From assembly GCF_009177065.1 (NCBI RefSeq), contig NZ_WEZF01000019.1, positions 85,603 to 149,602 on the forward strand: a stretch of DNA of 64,000 nucleotides, read 5' to 3'. This DNA comes from Tautonia marina. GTDB taxonomy: Bacteria > Planctomycetota > Planctomycetia > Isosphaerales > Isosphaeraceae. The position numbers were made by a program, and so were the translations under genes. The notes under the pieces are model-generated. The model worked only from the letters and a program-made list of their open reading frames with translations, ran no database searches and was not told the DNA's origin. Shown piece by piece: positions 36,694 through 45,607 of this stretch; position 1 is the first letter of the stretch, and the number at the start of each line of letters is the position of its first letter.

Positions 36694-38409
36694 TCAGGAG
36701 GAACTCGAGGCTTCGTGATGCGTGATGCGAAGCACCTCGTCGATGGTGGTGACCCCCTTGAGAGCCTTGATCATCCCGTCCTCGAAGAGGGTGCGCATCC
36801 CCTGTTTGCGAGCCAGTTTACGGATGGCCTGCGTGTTTTCGCCCTTGAAGGTCATCTCCCGGATCTGGCTGGACATATTCATCAGCTCGTAGATCGCCAG
36901 GCGGCCGCGATAGCCGGTCTTGTTGCAGTACGAGCAGCCTTTGCCACGCATGAAGTTCGCCTTCGAGGCGATCTCGGGACGGATGCCAAGGCTCTTGAGC
37001 AGGTGGGCCGGCGGCTCGTATCGGGCCCGGCATTTCGGGCAGACCTTGCGCACGAGACGCTGGGCCATGATGCCGATAATCGAGCTGGCGACCAGGAACG
37101 GCTGAACACCGATATCGACCAGACGTGTCAAGGCACTGGGCGCATCGTTCGTGTGCAGTGTACTGAAAACCAAGTGTCCTGTCAGTGAGGCCTGGATGGC
37201 GGTGTTCGCCGTCTCCTCGTCCCGAATCTCGCCCACGAGGAGGATATTCGGGTTCTGCCGGAGCATGGCCCGAATGATCCGGGCGAAGGTCATTCCGATG
37301 CGGGCCTTGACCTCGCACTGGTTGATGCCGGGCAGGTAGTACTCGACCGGGTCCTCGGCGGTGATGATCTTCGTGTCCGGACGGTTCAGCTCGTTCAAGG
37401 AGGCGTAGAGCGTCGTCGTCTTGCCCGAGCCGGTCGGCCCGGTGACGAGGAGAATGCCGTTGGGCCGCTTGATGAGGTTCTGGTAGCGCTTGAAGTCCTC
37501 CTCACCGAAGCCGAGGTCGCGGAGGCTGACCTTGATGTTGTCGCGGTCGAGGATCCGCATAACCATCGACTGCCCGTGGTTGGTGGGCAAAACGCTGACC
37601 CGCAGGTCGATGTCCTTGCCGGTGACGTGGACCTTGATCCGGCCGTCCTGGGGGCGTCGTTTCTCGGCGATGTCGATCGAGCCCATGATCTTCAGGCGGC
37701 TCATGATCGGTCCGAGCAGACGGCGGGGAGGGCTCTCGATTTCCTGGCAGACGCCATCGATCCGGTACCGGATGCGGATGCGGTCGGCAAAGGGTTCGAT
37801 GTGGATGTCCGAGGCCCGCATCAGGACCGCTTTTTCGAGAATCAGATTCACCAGGCGGATGACCGGAGCGCTATCGTCCTCCTCGGCCCCACCGACCCCC
37901 TTGCCCGCGTTGATGTCGTCGGCGTAGTCGATGGCGGTGTCGGTGAACTCCTGAAGCATCGAGTCGACCGACTCGGACTCGGTCGTGGCGCCTCCGTAGT
38001 AGCGGTTGATGGCCTCGACGATCGCCTCGCGGGGGGCCAGGGCGATGCTGATTTCTCGGTTCAGGACGAAACGGAGCTTGTCGAGCGTCTCGAAGTCCAT
38101 TGGGTCATGCATGATGACCTTGATGGCGCCCCCTTCCTGAGCCAGGGGCATGACGACGTTTTCCCGGGCGAGGGATTCGGGAACGAGTTCGACGACCTGG
38201 GCCGGAATCTCGATCTCTTGCAGGTCGACATAGTCCAGGCCGTTCTGTTCGGCCTTGGCCTTGGTGATGTCTTCGATCTCGGCGTAGCCGAGCCGCACGA
38301 GCGACTCCTCAAGGGCGTCGCCCATACCTCGGGCTTCCTGGATCTGGTCGGCTCCGACGATCCCGCGTTTGACGAGGATGTCGGTCCAGTCCTTGGTTTG
38401 CTTGGCCAT
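36694..38409 (-). CDS. GspE/PilB-family assembly ATPase (copy 1)
   Basis: The protein has 571 residues and starts MAKQTKDWTDILVKRGIVGA, with an MshEN-type N-terminal domain (about 1-145). The ATPase core contains GPTGSGKTTTLYASLNELN (Walker A), NPNILLVGEIRDEETANTAI and FSTLHTNDAPSALTRLVDIG, and the zinc motif CPKCRARY...CSYCNKTGYR. It belongs to the same family as the copy at 33339-35057 and is likewise expected to drive pilin polymerisation. It is separated from pilT by 356 bases and follows the ppdK gene by 397 bases with a hairpin in between, so it is probably the first gene of the pilus-like cluster. Two assembly ATPases may serve two fibres or act on different substrates. Confidence 0.93.
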   Translation of the reverse strand: MAKQTKDWTDILVKRGIVGADQIQEARGMGDALEESLVRLGYAEIEDITKAKAEQNGLDYVDLQEIEIPAQVVELVPESLARENVVMPLAQEGGAIKVIMHDPMDFETLDKLRFVLNREISIALAPREAIVEAINRYYGGATTESESVDSMLQEFTDTAIDYADDINAGKGVGGAEEDDSAPVIRLVNLILEKAVLMRASDIHIEPFADRIRIRYRIDGVCQEIESPPRRLLGPIMSRLKIMGSIDIAEKRRPQDGRIKVHVTGKDIDLRVSVLPTNHGQSMVMRILDRDNIKVSLRDLGFGEEDFKRYQNLIKRPNGILLVTGPTGSGKTTTLYASLNELNRPDTKIITAEDPVEYYLPGINQCEVKARIGMTFARIIRAMLRQNPNILLVGEIRDEETANTAIQASLTGHLVFSTLHTNDAPSALTRLVDIGVQPFLVASSIIGIMAQRLVRKVCPKCRARYEPPAHLLKSLGIRPEIASKANFMRGKGCSYCNKTGYRGRLAIYELMNMSSQIREMTFKGENTQAIRKLARKQGMRTLFEDGMIKALKGVTTIDEVLRITHHEASSSS

Positions 38410-38806
38410 GGCGAGGGACTCCGATCGGCGGGGCGCGCAGCACACAAGGGCACGAGAGCCGTTGCTCCCGGGCGAGGAACGAGACGAGAGAACTCGGAAC
38501 GGTACCGTGCGAATCGGAACCAATGTTCCGGGAATCGGCCGGATCGGGTCCGGCAATGAGACATGGGAATCGATTCCAAAGGCGCTCTGGGGGAATTCCC
38601 GGACGTCAGATGATGATCGAGATAAAAGAGAATGGAATGGTCCGAGACTAGCATGCCGGATCGCCCAACGCAAGGACTCGATTGGCGTTCGGTGACAGGT
38701 CGGCCGATCGTGAGGTCTGGACGCGACAACGCCCCCGACCGGCCGGGGGGCCAATCGGGGGCGTTGGGTTTCGAAGAATCGCGTGTTCAATCCGTCGCGG
38801 TGCCGC
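38410..38806. other. Intergenic region between ppdK and GspE copy 1
   Basis: The 397 bases hold the ppdK terminator at 38728-38767 and should carry the promoter of the pilus-like cluster. I could not identify a clear -35/-10 pair. Confidence 0.5.
38728..38767 (-). terminator. Intrinsic-type hairpin after ppdK
   Basis: A perfect 12-bp stem (CAACGCCCCCGA / TCGGGGGCGTTG) with a GC-rich 16-base loop lies 40 bases after the ppdK stop. No strong T run follows on the minus strand. It would insulate ppdK from the GspE gene. Confidence 0.65.
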
Positions 38807-41479
38807 TCAGCGGTCGCGCGAGACGGTCGCGCCGTCGTTGATGGCGGCCTGAGCGGCGGCGAGCCGGGCAATCGGCACGCGGAAGGGGGAGCAGGAGACG
38901 TAGTCGAGCCCGACCTTGTGGCAGAAGGCCACGCTGGCGGGGTCGCCGCCGTGTTCGCCGCAGATGCCGATCTTCAGCGGGCCGTCCTTGGTCTTGCCCG
39001 TGGACCGGCCCTTCTGGACGCCCATGGCGACGAGCTGGCCGACGCCGGTCTCGTCGAGCGACTGGAAGGGGTCTTCGGGCAGGATCTTCTTCTCCAGGTA
39101 GGAGTTCATGAACGACCGGATGTCGTCCCGGCTGTAGCCGAAGGTCATCTGGGTCAGGTCGTTGGTGCCGAAGGAGAAGAACTCGGCGTGCTGGGCGATC
39201 TGGTCGGCCGTCAGGGCGGCCCGGGGAACCTCGATCATCGTGCCGACGAGATAGTCGACCGAGGTGCCGGCCTTCTCGATCGTTTCCTTGGCGACGCGGT
39301 CGGTTTCCTGACGGAGCAGGGCCATTTCCTCGACGGTACCGACGAGCGGGATCATGATCTCGGGCAGAACCTCGACCCCCTTCTTCTTGACGGCGATGGC
39401 CGCTTCGATGATGGCGCGGACCTGCATTTCAAGAATCTCGGGGTAGCGGACGGCCAGGCGGCAGCCGCGGAAGCCGAGCATCGGGTTGAACTCGTGGAGG
39501 GACTCGACCCGGTCCTTGACCTTCTCCACGTCGATGCCGAGTTGGCCGGCGACCTCGTTCTGGCCGGCGTCGTCGTGCGGCAGGAACTCGTGGAGGGGCG
39601 GATCAAGCAGTCGGATCGTGACCGGCAGGCCGGCCATGGCCTCGAAGATGCCGATGAAGTCGTCGCGCTGGTAGGGTTCGAGCGAGGCGAGGGCCTTGCG
39701 ACGGTCTTCCTCGGTATCGGCAAGGATCATCTTGCGCATGTCGGTGATGCGCTGACCCTCGAAGAACATGTGTTCGGTCCGGCAGAGACCGATCCCCTCG
39801 GCGCCGAACTCGCGAGCCTTGGTCGAGTCCTTGGGGTTATCGGCGTTGGTCCGGATCTTGAGGGTCCGGTACTTGTCGGCCCACTCCATGAGGACGGCGA
39901 AGTCGCCGGCCATCTTGGGGGGAATGGTCGGCACTTCGCCGATCATGACGTCGCCGGTGGTGCCGTTGATGGTGAGGAATTCACCAGCCTTGACGACCTG
40001 GCCGTCGACGGTGATCTGCCCGGCCTTCTCGTTGATCCGGATGGCCTCGCAGCCGACGACGCAGGGCTTGCCCCAGCCTCGGGCGACGACGGCGGCGTGG
40101 CTGGCCTTGCCGCCGGTTGAGGTGAGGATGCCGACGGCCGCGTCCATGCCGGCAACGTCTTCGGGGCTGGTTTCCTTGCGGACGAGCAGCAGCTTGACGT
40201 TCGGGTTCGCCTCGCGCTGGGCGACGGCGTCCTCGGCCGTCAGGACGACCTTACCGGAGGCGGCGCCGGGGCTGGCGGCAATGCCTCGGGCGACGGGAGT
40301 GACCCCGGCCTTCGGATCGAGCTGGGGCAGGAGCAGGTGGTTGAGGCTATCGGGATTGACGCGCTGGACGGCGGTCTTCTCGTCGATCAGTCCTTCGTGG
40401 ACCATATCGACGGCGATCTTGACGGCGGCCGAGCCGGTGCGCTTGCCGGTTCGGGTCTGGAGCATGTAGAGGGTGCCGTCCTCGATCGTGAACTCGATGT
40501 CCTGCATCTCCTTGTAGTGCTGCTCAAGCTTCTCACGGATTTCCATGAGCTGCTTGTACACGGCAGGCATCTCGCCTTCGAGATCGGCGATGTGCTCGGG
40601 GGTCCGGATGCCGGCAACGACGTCTTCGCCCTGGGCGTTGATGAGGAAGTCGCCGTAGAAGACGTTCTCGCCGGTGTTCGGGTCGCGGGTGAAGGCGACG
40701 CCGGTGCCGGAGGTGTTGCCGGTGTTGCCGAAGACCATCGCCTGCACGTTGACGGCGGTCCCCTTCAAGCCGGTGATCTTCTCGATCCGGCGGTACTCGA
40801 TGGCCTTCTTGCCCATCCAGCTGCGGAAGACGGCCTGGACGGCCTTCCAGAGCTGTTCCATCGGATCCTGGGGGAAGCCGGTGCCGACATTCTTTTCGTA
40901 GACGGCCTTGTAGCGGCGGACCAGTTCCTTGAGGTCGTCGGCCGACAGGTCGGTGTCGAGCTTGACCCCTTTCTCATCCTTGAGCGATTGCAGCTCGTGC
41001 TCGAAGTGCTCGTGATCGACATTCATGACGACGGAGCCGAACATGTCGATTAGTCGGCGGTAACCGTCGTAAGCGAAGCGCGGATTGCCGGTTTTCTGAG
41101 CAAGGCCCTCGGTCGAGGCATCGGAGAGACCGAGGTTTAAAATCGTGTTCATCATGCCCGGCATCGACAGAGCGGCGCCGGATCGGACACTCACGAGCAA
41201 GGGATTGCTCGGGTCGCCAAGTTTCGATCCGTAAGCCTCTTCCATCTTGGCCAGGGCGGCCGAGACCTGGGATTCGAGGCCGTCGGGGAAGGTTTGCCCG
41301 TTCTTGTAGTAGAGGTCGCAAACTTCTGTGGTGATGGTGAAGCCCGGAGGCACGGGAATTCCAATGGAACTCATCTCGGCGAGGTTGGCTCCCTTGCCGC
41401 CGAGCAGTTCCTTCATCTTGGCCGTGCCCTCGGCCTGACCCGCGCCGAAGGAATAAACGTATTTCTGGGGATCGGACAT
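38807..41479 (-). CDS. ppdK: Pyruvate, phosphate dikinase
   Basis: PPDK interconverts pyruvate, ATP and Pi with PEP, AMP and PPi. The 890-residue product has the ATP-grasp nucleotide domain (about 1-340; FGAGQAEGTAKMKELLGGKG, SVRSGAALSMPGMMNTILNL), the phosphohistidine domain with His461 in TGGKASHAAVVARG, and the C-terminal PEP/pyruvate TIM barrel. The barrel includes FGTNDLTQMTFGYSRDDIRS and YVSCSPFRVPIARLAAAQA, with the catalytic Cys. Residue 459, where plant and many bacterial PPDKs carry the regulatory Thr (GGMTSHA), is Ala here. A PpdK regulatory protein that phosphorylates this Thr is thus not expected to act on it. A candidate promoter lies at 41597-41624 and a terminator follows. Confidence 0.97.
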   Translation of the reverse strand: MSDPQKYVYSFGAGQAEGTAKMKELLGGKGANLAEMSSIGIPVPPGFTITTEVCDLYYKNGQTFPDGLESQVSAALAKMEEAYGSKLGDPSNPLLVSVRSGAALSMPGMMNTILNLGLSDASTEGLAQKTGNPRFAYDGYRRLIDMFGSVVMNVDHEHFEHELQSLKDEKGVKLDTDLSADDLKELVRRYKAVYEKNVGTGFPQDPMEQLWKAVQAVFRSWMGKKAIEYRRIEKITGLKGTAVNVQAMVFGNTGNTSGTGVAFTRDPNTGENVFYGDFLINAQGEDVVAGIRTPEHIADLEGEMPAVYKQLMEIREKLEQHYKEMQDIEFTIEDGTLYMLQTRTGKRTGSAAVKIAVDMVHEGLIDEKTAVQRVNPDSLNHLLLPQLDPKAGVTPVARGIAASPGAASGKVVLTAEDAVAQREANPNVKLLLVRKETSPEDVAGMDAAVGILTSTGGKASHAAVVARGWGKPCVVGCEAIRINEKAGQITVDGQVVKAGEFLTINGTTGDVMIGEVPTIPPKMAGDFAVLMEWADKYRTLKIRTNADNPKDSTKAREFGAEGIGLCRTEHMFFEGQRITDMRKMILADTEEDRRKALASLEPYQRDDFIGIFEAMAGLPVTIRLLDPPLHEFLPHDDAGQNEVAGQLGIDVEKVKDRVESLHEFNPMLGFRGCRLAVRYPEILEMQVRAIIEAAIAVKKKGVEVLPEIMIPLVGTVEEMALLRQETDRVAKETIEKAGTSVDYLVGTMIEVPRAALTADQIAQHAEFFSFGTNDLTQMTFGYSRDDIRSFMNSYLEKKILPEDPFQSLDETGVGQLVAMGVQKGRSTGKTKDGPLKIGICGEHGGDPASVAFCHKVGLDYVSCSPFRVPIARLAAAQAAINDGATVSRDR

Positions 41480-41596
41480 CGGATGCGATGACTCCCGGTT
41501 CGCCCTGGATCGCCGGCGCCCGGGGTGCTGGCCCTCACGCGAGGACCGCGACGCCGGACTCGGCGCGATTCAAGCGTAAGTCCATGAAAGGGCATA

Positions 41597-41624
41597 GCTT
41601 ATCGTGCCGATTCCGGCTCGTCAA
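41597..41624 (-). promoter_or_regulatory. Candidate promoter of ppdK
   Basis: On the minus strand TTGACG (-35, 5/6) and TAAGCT (-10, 3/6) are separated by 16 bases, about 118 bases upstream of the ppdK start. The -10 match is weak. Confidence 0.35.
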
Positions 41625-41642
41625 GTCGTTCGGCGCGTGGCC

Positions 41643-42503
41643 TCAGAGCGCCGCGGAGAGGAGGGGGCGATCGGATCCGACGACGACCCGTCCGTCGGTG
41701 TGCTGCTGGCTCCAGTCGTCCCAGCGGAACCGTTGCATCCGCCCCAGGCGCTTGAGGATCCGTCCCCGGTTCGGACCGGAGAGGGAGACGAGCCCTTCCT
41801 CCTGTTCCACCCAGAGGCCCTCGGACGAGCGATCGTAGAGCAAGGGTTCATCGTTGTAAAAGTAGCCGGCGAACCCCATCTGCAACCGCTGGCCATCCAG
41901 AACCGTTTCGAAGACCGAGGACCCCGTCGCCGGCGGTTTCGTATGGAGGATTAGCAGCGGCTTCCCGTCGACCTCGTCGTTGATGACCAGAACCTTGTCG
42001 AGCACGATCACCGGGTAGGCGCAGTGCCGGCCGTCGATCCGCATGGCCTCGACCTCATGGTGACCGGGGATCCGGGCCGAGATGGGACCGCCACCGACCT
42101 CGGCCAACGGTTGATTGATCCCCTGGAACAGATCGCGCCCCACGGACTCGCTTAACAGGTTGCGGTCGAGATCGTCGGGCTCGATAGTGAACCAACGGTG
42201 CCCCTGCTCGGCATGCCAGCCCGCCCAGAGCCGCACGTGTGGTCCCTCGATGCGGAACCAATTTCCGGGGGGCAGCGCGGCGGAGGGGTTGGGGCTGATT
42301 CCGACATAGCCCACCACGGCACTCTGTCGGGCGGCGGAACGCTCTCGAAGCAAGGCGTTGATTTCATCCCAGAGCGAAGGTCCCTGGTACGCAATGAACC
42401 CAAAGACGGCCACGATCCCGCAGAGGAGAACTCCGCGAGGGGCCGTGTTGGGGGAGAGGTTCGAGGGAGACGGGTCGATCGGCTGGTGTGACGGGGTCGA
42501 CAT
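41643..42503 (-). CDS. DUF3179-domain protein with N-terminal membrane anchor
   Basis: The product has 286 residues. A short N-terminal polar part is followed by one hydrophobic helix (GVLLCGIVAVFGFIAYQG, about 24-41), then a periplasmic-type domain. The C-terminal half (about 170-275) reads like DUF3179: AMRIDGRHCAYPVIVLDKVL, VFETVLDGQRLQMGFAGYFY, NDEPLLYDRSSEGLWVEQEE, GPNRGRILKRL. The family is uncharacterised. I chose the ATG at 42503, with GGAG 8 bases upstream; a longer frame would add a Cys/Arg-rich low-quality extension. A good promoter lies about 118 bases upstream. The ppdK gene follows after 160 bases with its own candidate promoter. Confidence 0.75.
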   Translation of the reverse strand: MSTPSHQPIDPSPSNLSPNTAPRGVLLCGIVAVFGFIAYQGPSLWDEINALLRERSAARQSAVVGYVGISPNPSAALPPGNWFRIEGPHVRLWAGWHAEQGHRWFTIEPDDLDRNLLSESVGRDLFQGINQPLAEVGGGPISARIPGHHEVEAMRIDGRHCAYPVIVLDKVLVINDEVDGKPLLILHTKPPATGSSVFETVLDGQRLQMGFAGYFYNDEPLLYDRSSEGLWVEQEEGLVSLSGPNRGRILKRLGRMQRFRWDDWSQQHTDGRVVVGSDRPLLSAAL

Positions 42504-42620
42504 CTTACGGCTCCGCGGGCGAGAGAGGCTGAAATGCCTGGAGAACGTCCGGGAAGACGAACAACAGACCCGGGACCGAGTGAGAGTCAGTCGGTCGGCT
42601 GACTCAAGACGAGCGTCTTG

Positions 42621-42650
42621 GTTATGCAAGGCAGGGCCGTCGTCTGTCAA
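42621..42650 (-). promoter_or_regulatory. Candidate sigma70-type promoter of the DUF3179 gene
   Basis: On the minus strand a perfect TTGACA (-35) is followed after 18 bases by CATAAC (-10, 4/6). It lies about 118 bases before the DUF3179 start. Confidence 0.55.
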
Positions 42651-42792
42651 GACGCCACAAGGCGCGGCGCGCACGAATCCGCAAACACGCTTGCACGCCG
42701 ATGCAAACGCCGTCTGCCACTCACGCATGTGATTGCCAGCCTTCGCGCGCAGAATTGACGGCGCGGAGCCGGAGGGAGGGGGAAACAACGAA

Positions 42793-42830
42793 CGCCGGGT
42801 CCGGCTCAACGGAGAGAGCCAGACCCGGCG
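42793..42830 (-). terminator. Terminator of fusA
   Basis: A 15-bp stem (CGCCGGGTCCGGCTC / GAGCCAGACCCGGCG, one G-U pair) with an 8-base loop lies 56 bases after the fusA stop, followed on the minus strand by TTCGTTGTTTCC. This is a good intrinsic terminator. Confidence 0.8.
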
Positions 42831-42886
42831 TGATGAACATTGCGACAAAGAGGAGGGGCCCCGGCCAATCAAGGCCGGATGGGCGA

Positions 42887-44983
42887 TCAGGCCTTGGCCA
42901 TGCTCTTGGCGTCTTCCTGGGCCTTCTTGATGATCTCGTCCTGAAGGCTGGCCGGCACCCGCTGGTACTTGTAGAACTCCATGCTGAAGGTGCCCTTGCC
43001 CTGCGTCAAGGAGCGAAGGTCGTTGGAGTAGCCGAACATGGCCGAGAGGGGAACCTCGGCGTAGATCACCACGAAGCCCTCGCGAGCCTCGGTGTTGGTG
43101 ATGATCCCTCGCTTCGAGGAGACCTGGCCGGAGACGGGGCCCTGGAACTCGATCGGGCACTCGACCTCGACCTTCATGATCGGCTCAAGCAAGACGGGGT
43201 CGGCCTTGCGGAAGGTCTCTCGGAAGGCGTCGAAGGCGCAGATTTCGAAGGCCATGGCCGAGGAGTCGACGTCGTGGTAGGCGCCGTCGTCCAGGGCCAT
43301 CTTCACGCCGATGACCTCGTAGCCGGCCAGCGGGCCCTTGACCAGGCCGCGGCGGAAGCCCTTCTCGATGGCCGGGATGTACTCGCCGGGGATGCGGCCA
43401 CCGGTCACGTTGTTCTCGAATTCGAAGGGCTCCTCGAAGGGCTCCTCCAGGGGGATCAGCTTGCCGACGACCTTGCCGTACTGGCCCGAGCCGCCGGTCT
43501 GCTTCTTGTGGACGTAGCTGTACGGGGTCTCCCTGGTGGGGGCCTCCCGGTAGCTGACCTTCGGCTGACCGATGGTGCAATCGACCTTGTACTCGCGGCG
43601 GATCCGCTCGACGTAAATCTCCAGGTGCAGCTCGCCCATGCCGGAGATGATCGTTTCACCGGTCTCGTGGTCGACGTGCACGCGGAAGGTGGGATCCTCT
43701 CGCATGAACCGGTTCAGGGCCTTGGAGAGCTTGTCGTAGTCGGCCCGCTTGTTGGGGGTGATCGACAGATCGATCACCGGCTCGGCGGCGTAGATACTCT
43801 CGAGCGAGTAGTTGATTCCCTCGGAGCAGAACGTGTCGCCGGTGGCGCAGTCGATCCCCATGACGGCGACGATGTCGCCGGCGCCGGCGGCCTCGATGTC
43901 CTCACGCTCGTCGGAGTGGACCCGGAGAATGCGGCTGACCCTCGCCCGCTTGCTGGACCGGGTGTTGTAATAGAACTCCCCCTTCTTGAGGGTACCCTGG
44001 TAAATCCGCATGTAGGTGACCTGGCCGAACGGCTCTTCAACGAGCTTGAAGGCCATGGCGACCAGCGGCTCGTTGTCGTCGGGCTTCAGGACGACCTCGG
44101 CCTGCTCGTTGAGGTTGTCCCGGGCCTTCACGTCGCGGTCGAGCGGGCTGGGCAGGAAGTTCGTGATGGCGTCGAGCAGCGGCTGAATGCCCTTGTTCTT
44201 GTAGGCGGTTCCCATCAGAACCGGGGCAATTTGCTGGGCAATCGTCGCCTCCCGGATGATCTTCAGGACCAGCTCCAGGGGCGGTTCCTCCTCCTCAAGG
44301 AGGATGGTCATCAGTTCGTCGGAGTAGAGGGAGAGGGCTTCAAGCATGCCCTGGCGGCGCTGCTTGGCCACTTCCATCAGGCCGTCGGGGATCGACTCTC
44401 GGCGGACGGTCTCTCCCTTCTCGCCGTCGAAGTAGACGGCCTCCATCGAGAGCAGGTCGACGACCCCCTCGAAGTTCATTTCCAGGCCGATCGGAATCTG
44501 CAGCGGCACGGCGGTCAGGCCGAGCTTCTGCTCGACAGTCTCGATGACCTTCTGGGGATTGGCGCCGGTGCGGTCGATCTTGTTGATGAAGACGAGGCGG
44601 GGGACGCCGTACCGCTTCATCTGGCGGTCGACGGTCAAGGTCTGGGACTGAACCCCTTCGACCGCGGTGACGACGAGGATGGCGCCGTCGAGCACGCGGA
44701 GCGACCGCTCGACCTCGACGGTGAAGTCGACGTGGCCGGGGGTGTCGATGATGTTGATCTTGTGATCCTTCCAGGCCACCGTGGTGGCGGCCGAGGTGAT
44801 CGTGATGCCCCGCTCCTTTTCCAGCTCCATGTGGTCCATCTTGGCGCCGTCGCCGCCGCCACGGACGTCCTCGATCTTGTGGATCTTGCCGGCGTAGAAC
44901 AGGACCCGCTCGGTCAAGGTCGTCTTGCCGGAGTCGATGTGGGCCGAGATGCCGATATTGCGCAGGTCGCGGAGATTATCCAT
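42887..44983 (-). CDS. fusA: Translation elongation factor G
   Basis: EF-G drives GTP-dependent ribosomal translocation. The 698-residue product has the five EF-G domains. The G domain shows AHIDSGKTT (about 14-22), DTPGHVDFTVEVERSLRVLD and NKIDRTGA. Switch I contains HKIEDVRGGGDGAKMDHMEL followed by EKERGITITSAATT. Domains III-V end in GKGTFSMEFYKYQRVP. The AHIDSGKTT form (Ser rather than Ala) and the switch region are like mitochondrial-type and 'spd' EF-Gs known from spirochaetes, planctomycetes and delta-proteobacteria (family knowledge; assignment to spdEFG1 is inference). I placed the start at 44983 as in family members. A good promoter lies 250 bases upstream, and a terminator follows. 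It is not in a rpsL-rpsG-fusA-tuf operon. Confidence 0.97.
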   Translation of the reverse strand: MDNLRDLRNIGISAHIDSGKTTLTERVLFYAGKIHKIEDVRGGGDGAKMDHMELEKERGITITSAATTVAWKDHKINIIDTPGHVDFTVEVERSLRVLDGAILVVTAVEGVQSQTLTVDRQMKRYGVPRLVFINKIDRTGANPQKVIETVEQKLGLTAVPLQIPIGLEMNFEGVVDLLSMEAVYFDGEKGETVRRESIPDGLMEVAKQRRQGMLEALSLYSDELMTILLEEEEPPLELVLKIIREATIAQQIAPVLMGTAYKNKGIQPLLDAITNFLPSPLDRDVKARDNLNEQAEVVLKPDDNEPLVAMAFKLVEEPFGQVTYMRIYQGTLKKGEFYYNTRSSKRARVSRILRVHSDEREDIEAAGAGDIVAVMGIDCATGDTFCSEGINYSLESIYAAEPVIDLSITPNKRADYDKLSKALNRFMREDPTFRVHVDHETGETIISGMGELHLEIYVERIRREYKVDCTIGQPKVSYREAPTRETPYSYVHKKQTGGSGQYGKVVGKLIPLEEPFEEPFEFENNVTGGRIPGEYIPAIEKGFRRGLVKGPLAGYEVIGVKMALDDGAYHDVDSSAMAFEICAFDAFRETFRKADPVLLEPIMKVEVECPIEFQGPVSGQVSSKRGIITNTEAREGFVVIYAEVPLSAMFGYSNDLRSLTQGKGTFSMEFYKYQRVPASLQDEIIKKAQEDAKSMAKA

Positions 44984-45232
44984 GGGCCGGTGACGCCTCT
45001 GCATCGAGGGGAAGCAAGCCCCTCAACAGAACAAGGAGGAAAAAAAGAGAGGGAAAGATCAGCCGGATCGACGGGGAAGACCGCCACCCCGCAGCACCTC
45101 GTTGCAGGTTGCGAGCGCGGGTGGTTGAACCACGACGCAATGACCGAATAAGCGACCAATCCATTCTCAGACGATCGCACAGTCGGGCGTGTGAATGGGG
45201 CGTGCAGGTCTTGGTGAGCGTACAGAGCACCT

Positions 45233-45260
45233 ATTCTAGCGATCGTAGCATTTCGGTCAA
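45233..45260 (-). promoter_or_regulatory. Promoter of fusA
   Basis: On the minus strand TTGACC (-35, 5/6) and TAGAAT (-10, 5/6) are separated by 16 bases. This is a strong sigma70-type match, giving an unusually long leader of about 240 bases. Confidence 0.7.
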
Positions 45261-45513
45261 GCAGTTCAAATGAGGTTCCCCAAAACCCTGTCGGGACTCG
45301 GGGCGCCGAGGGGTGTAGCGGCAGGGGCCGATCTGTCGATTGGGTGATGCGAATTTTCCAACGGAAGTCTCGGCAAATCGCTCGGAGGGGACTCGAAAAA
45401 ATCCTGCCCATCGCTTGAAAATGTTTCCGGCGCGCGACCGAATCGCTTGTGCAACGGTTTGCCAATCGACGGGTGATCGGAGACGGATGACTCCGTTGAT
45501 CTCGGGAATCGTT

Positions 45514-45542
45514 TTGACACGGAGATGACCTCCCGTTACCTT
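45514..45542 (+). promoter_or_regulatory. Candidate promoter of the S26-like gene
   Basis: A perfect TTGACA (-35) is followed after 17 bases by TACCTT (-10, 3/6), about 66 bases upstream of the start at 45608. Confidence 0.45.
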
Positions 45543-45607
45543 CCCCGACAGTTGTCCGACTCGTGGAAAGTGGGGAGGATGTGGTGCTGACCGAGAGGGA
45601 CGATCCG

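Larger units (their letters stand above)
42504..42886. other. Intergenic region between fusA and the DUF3179 gene
   Basis: The 383 bases hold the fusA terminator (42793-42830) and the DUF3179 promoter (42621-42650). Nothing else is recognised. Confidence 0.6.
44984..45607. other. Divergent intergenic region between fusA and the S26-like gene
   Basis: This 624-base region contains a fusA promoter (45233-45260), a promoter for the S26-like gene (45514-45542), and an about 240-base fusA leader. The leader includes a small stem (GAGGGG/CCCCTC, near 45007-45025) and a polypyrimidine tract on the minus strand. No gene is supported. Confidence 0.65.
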
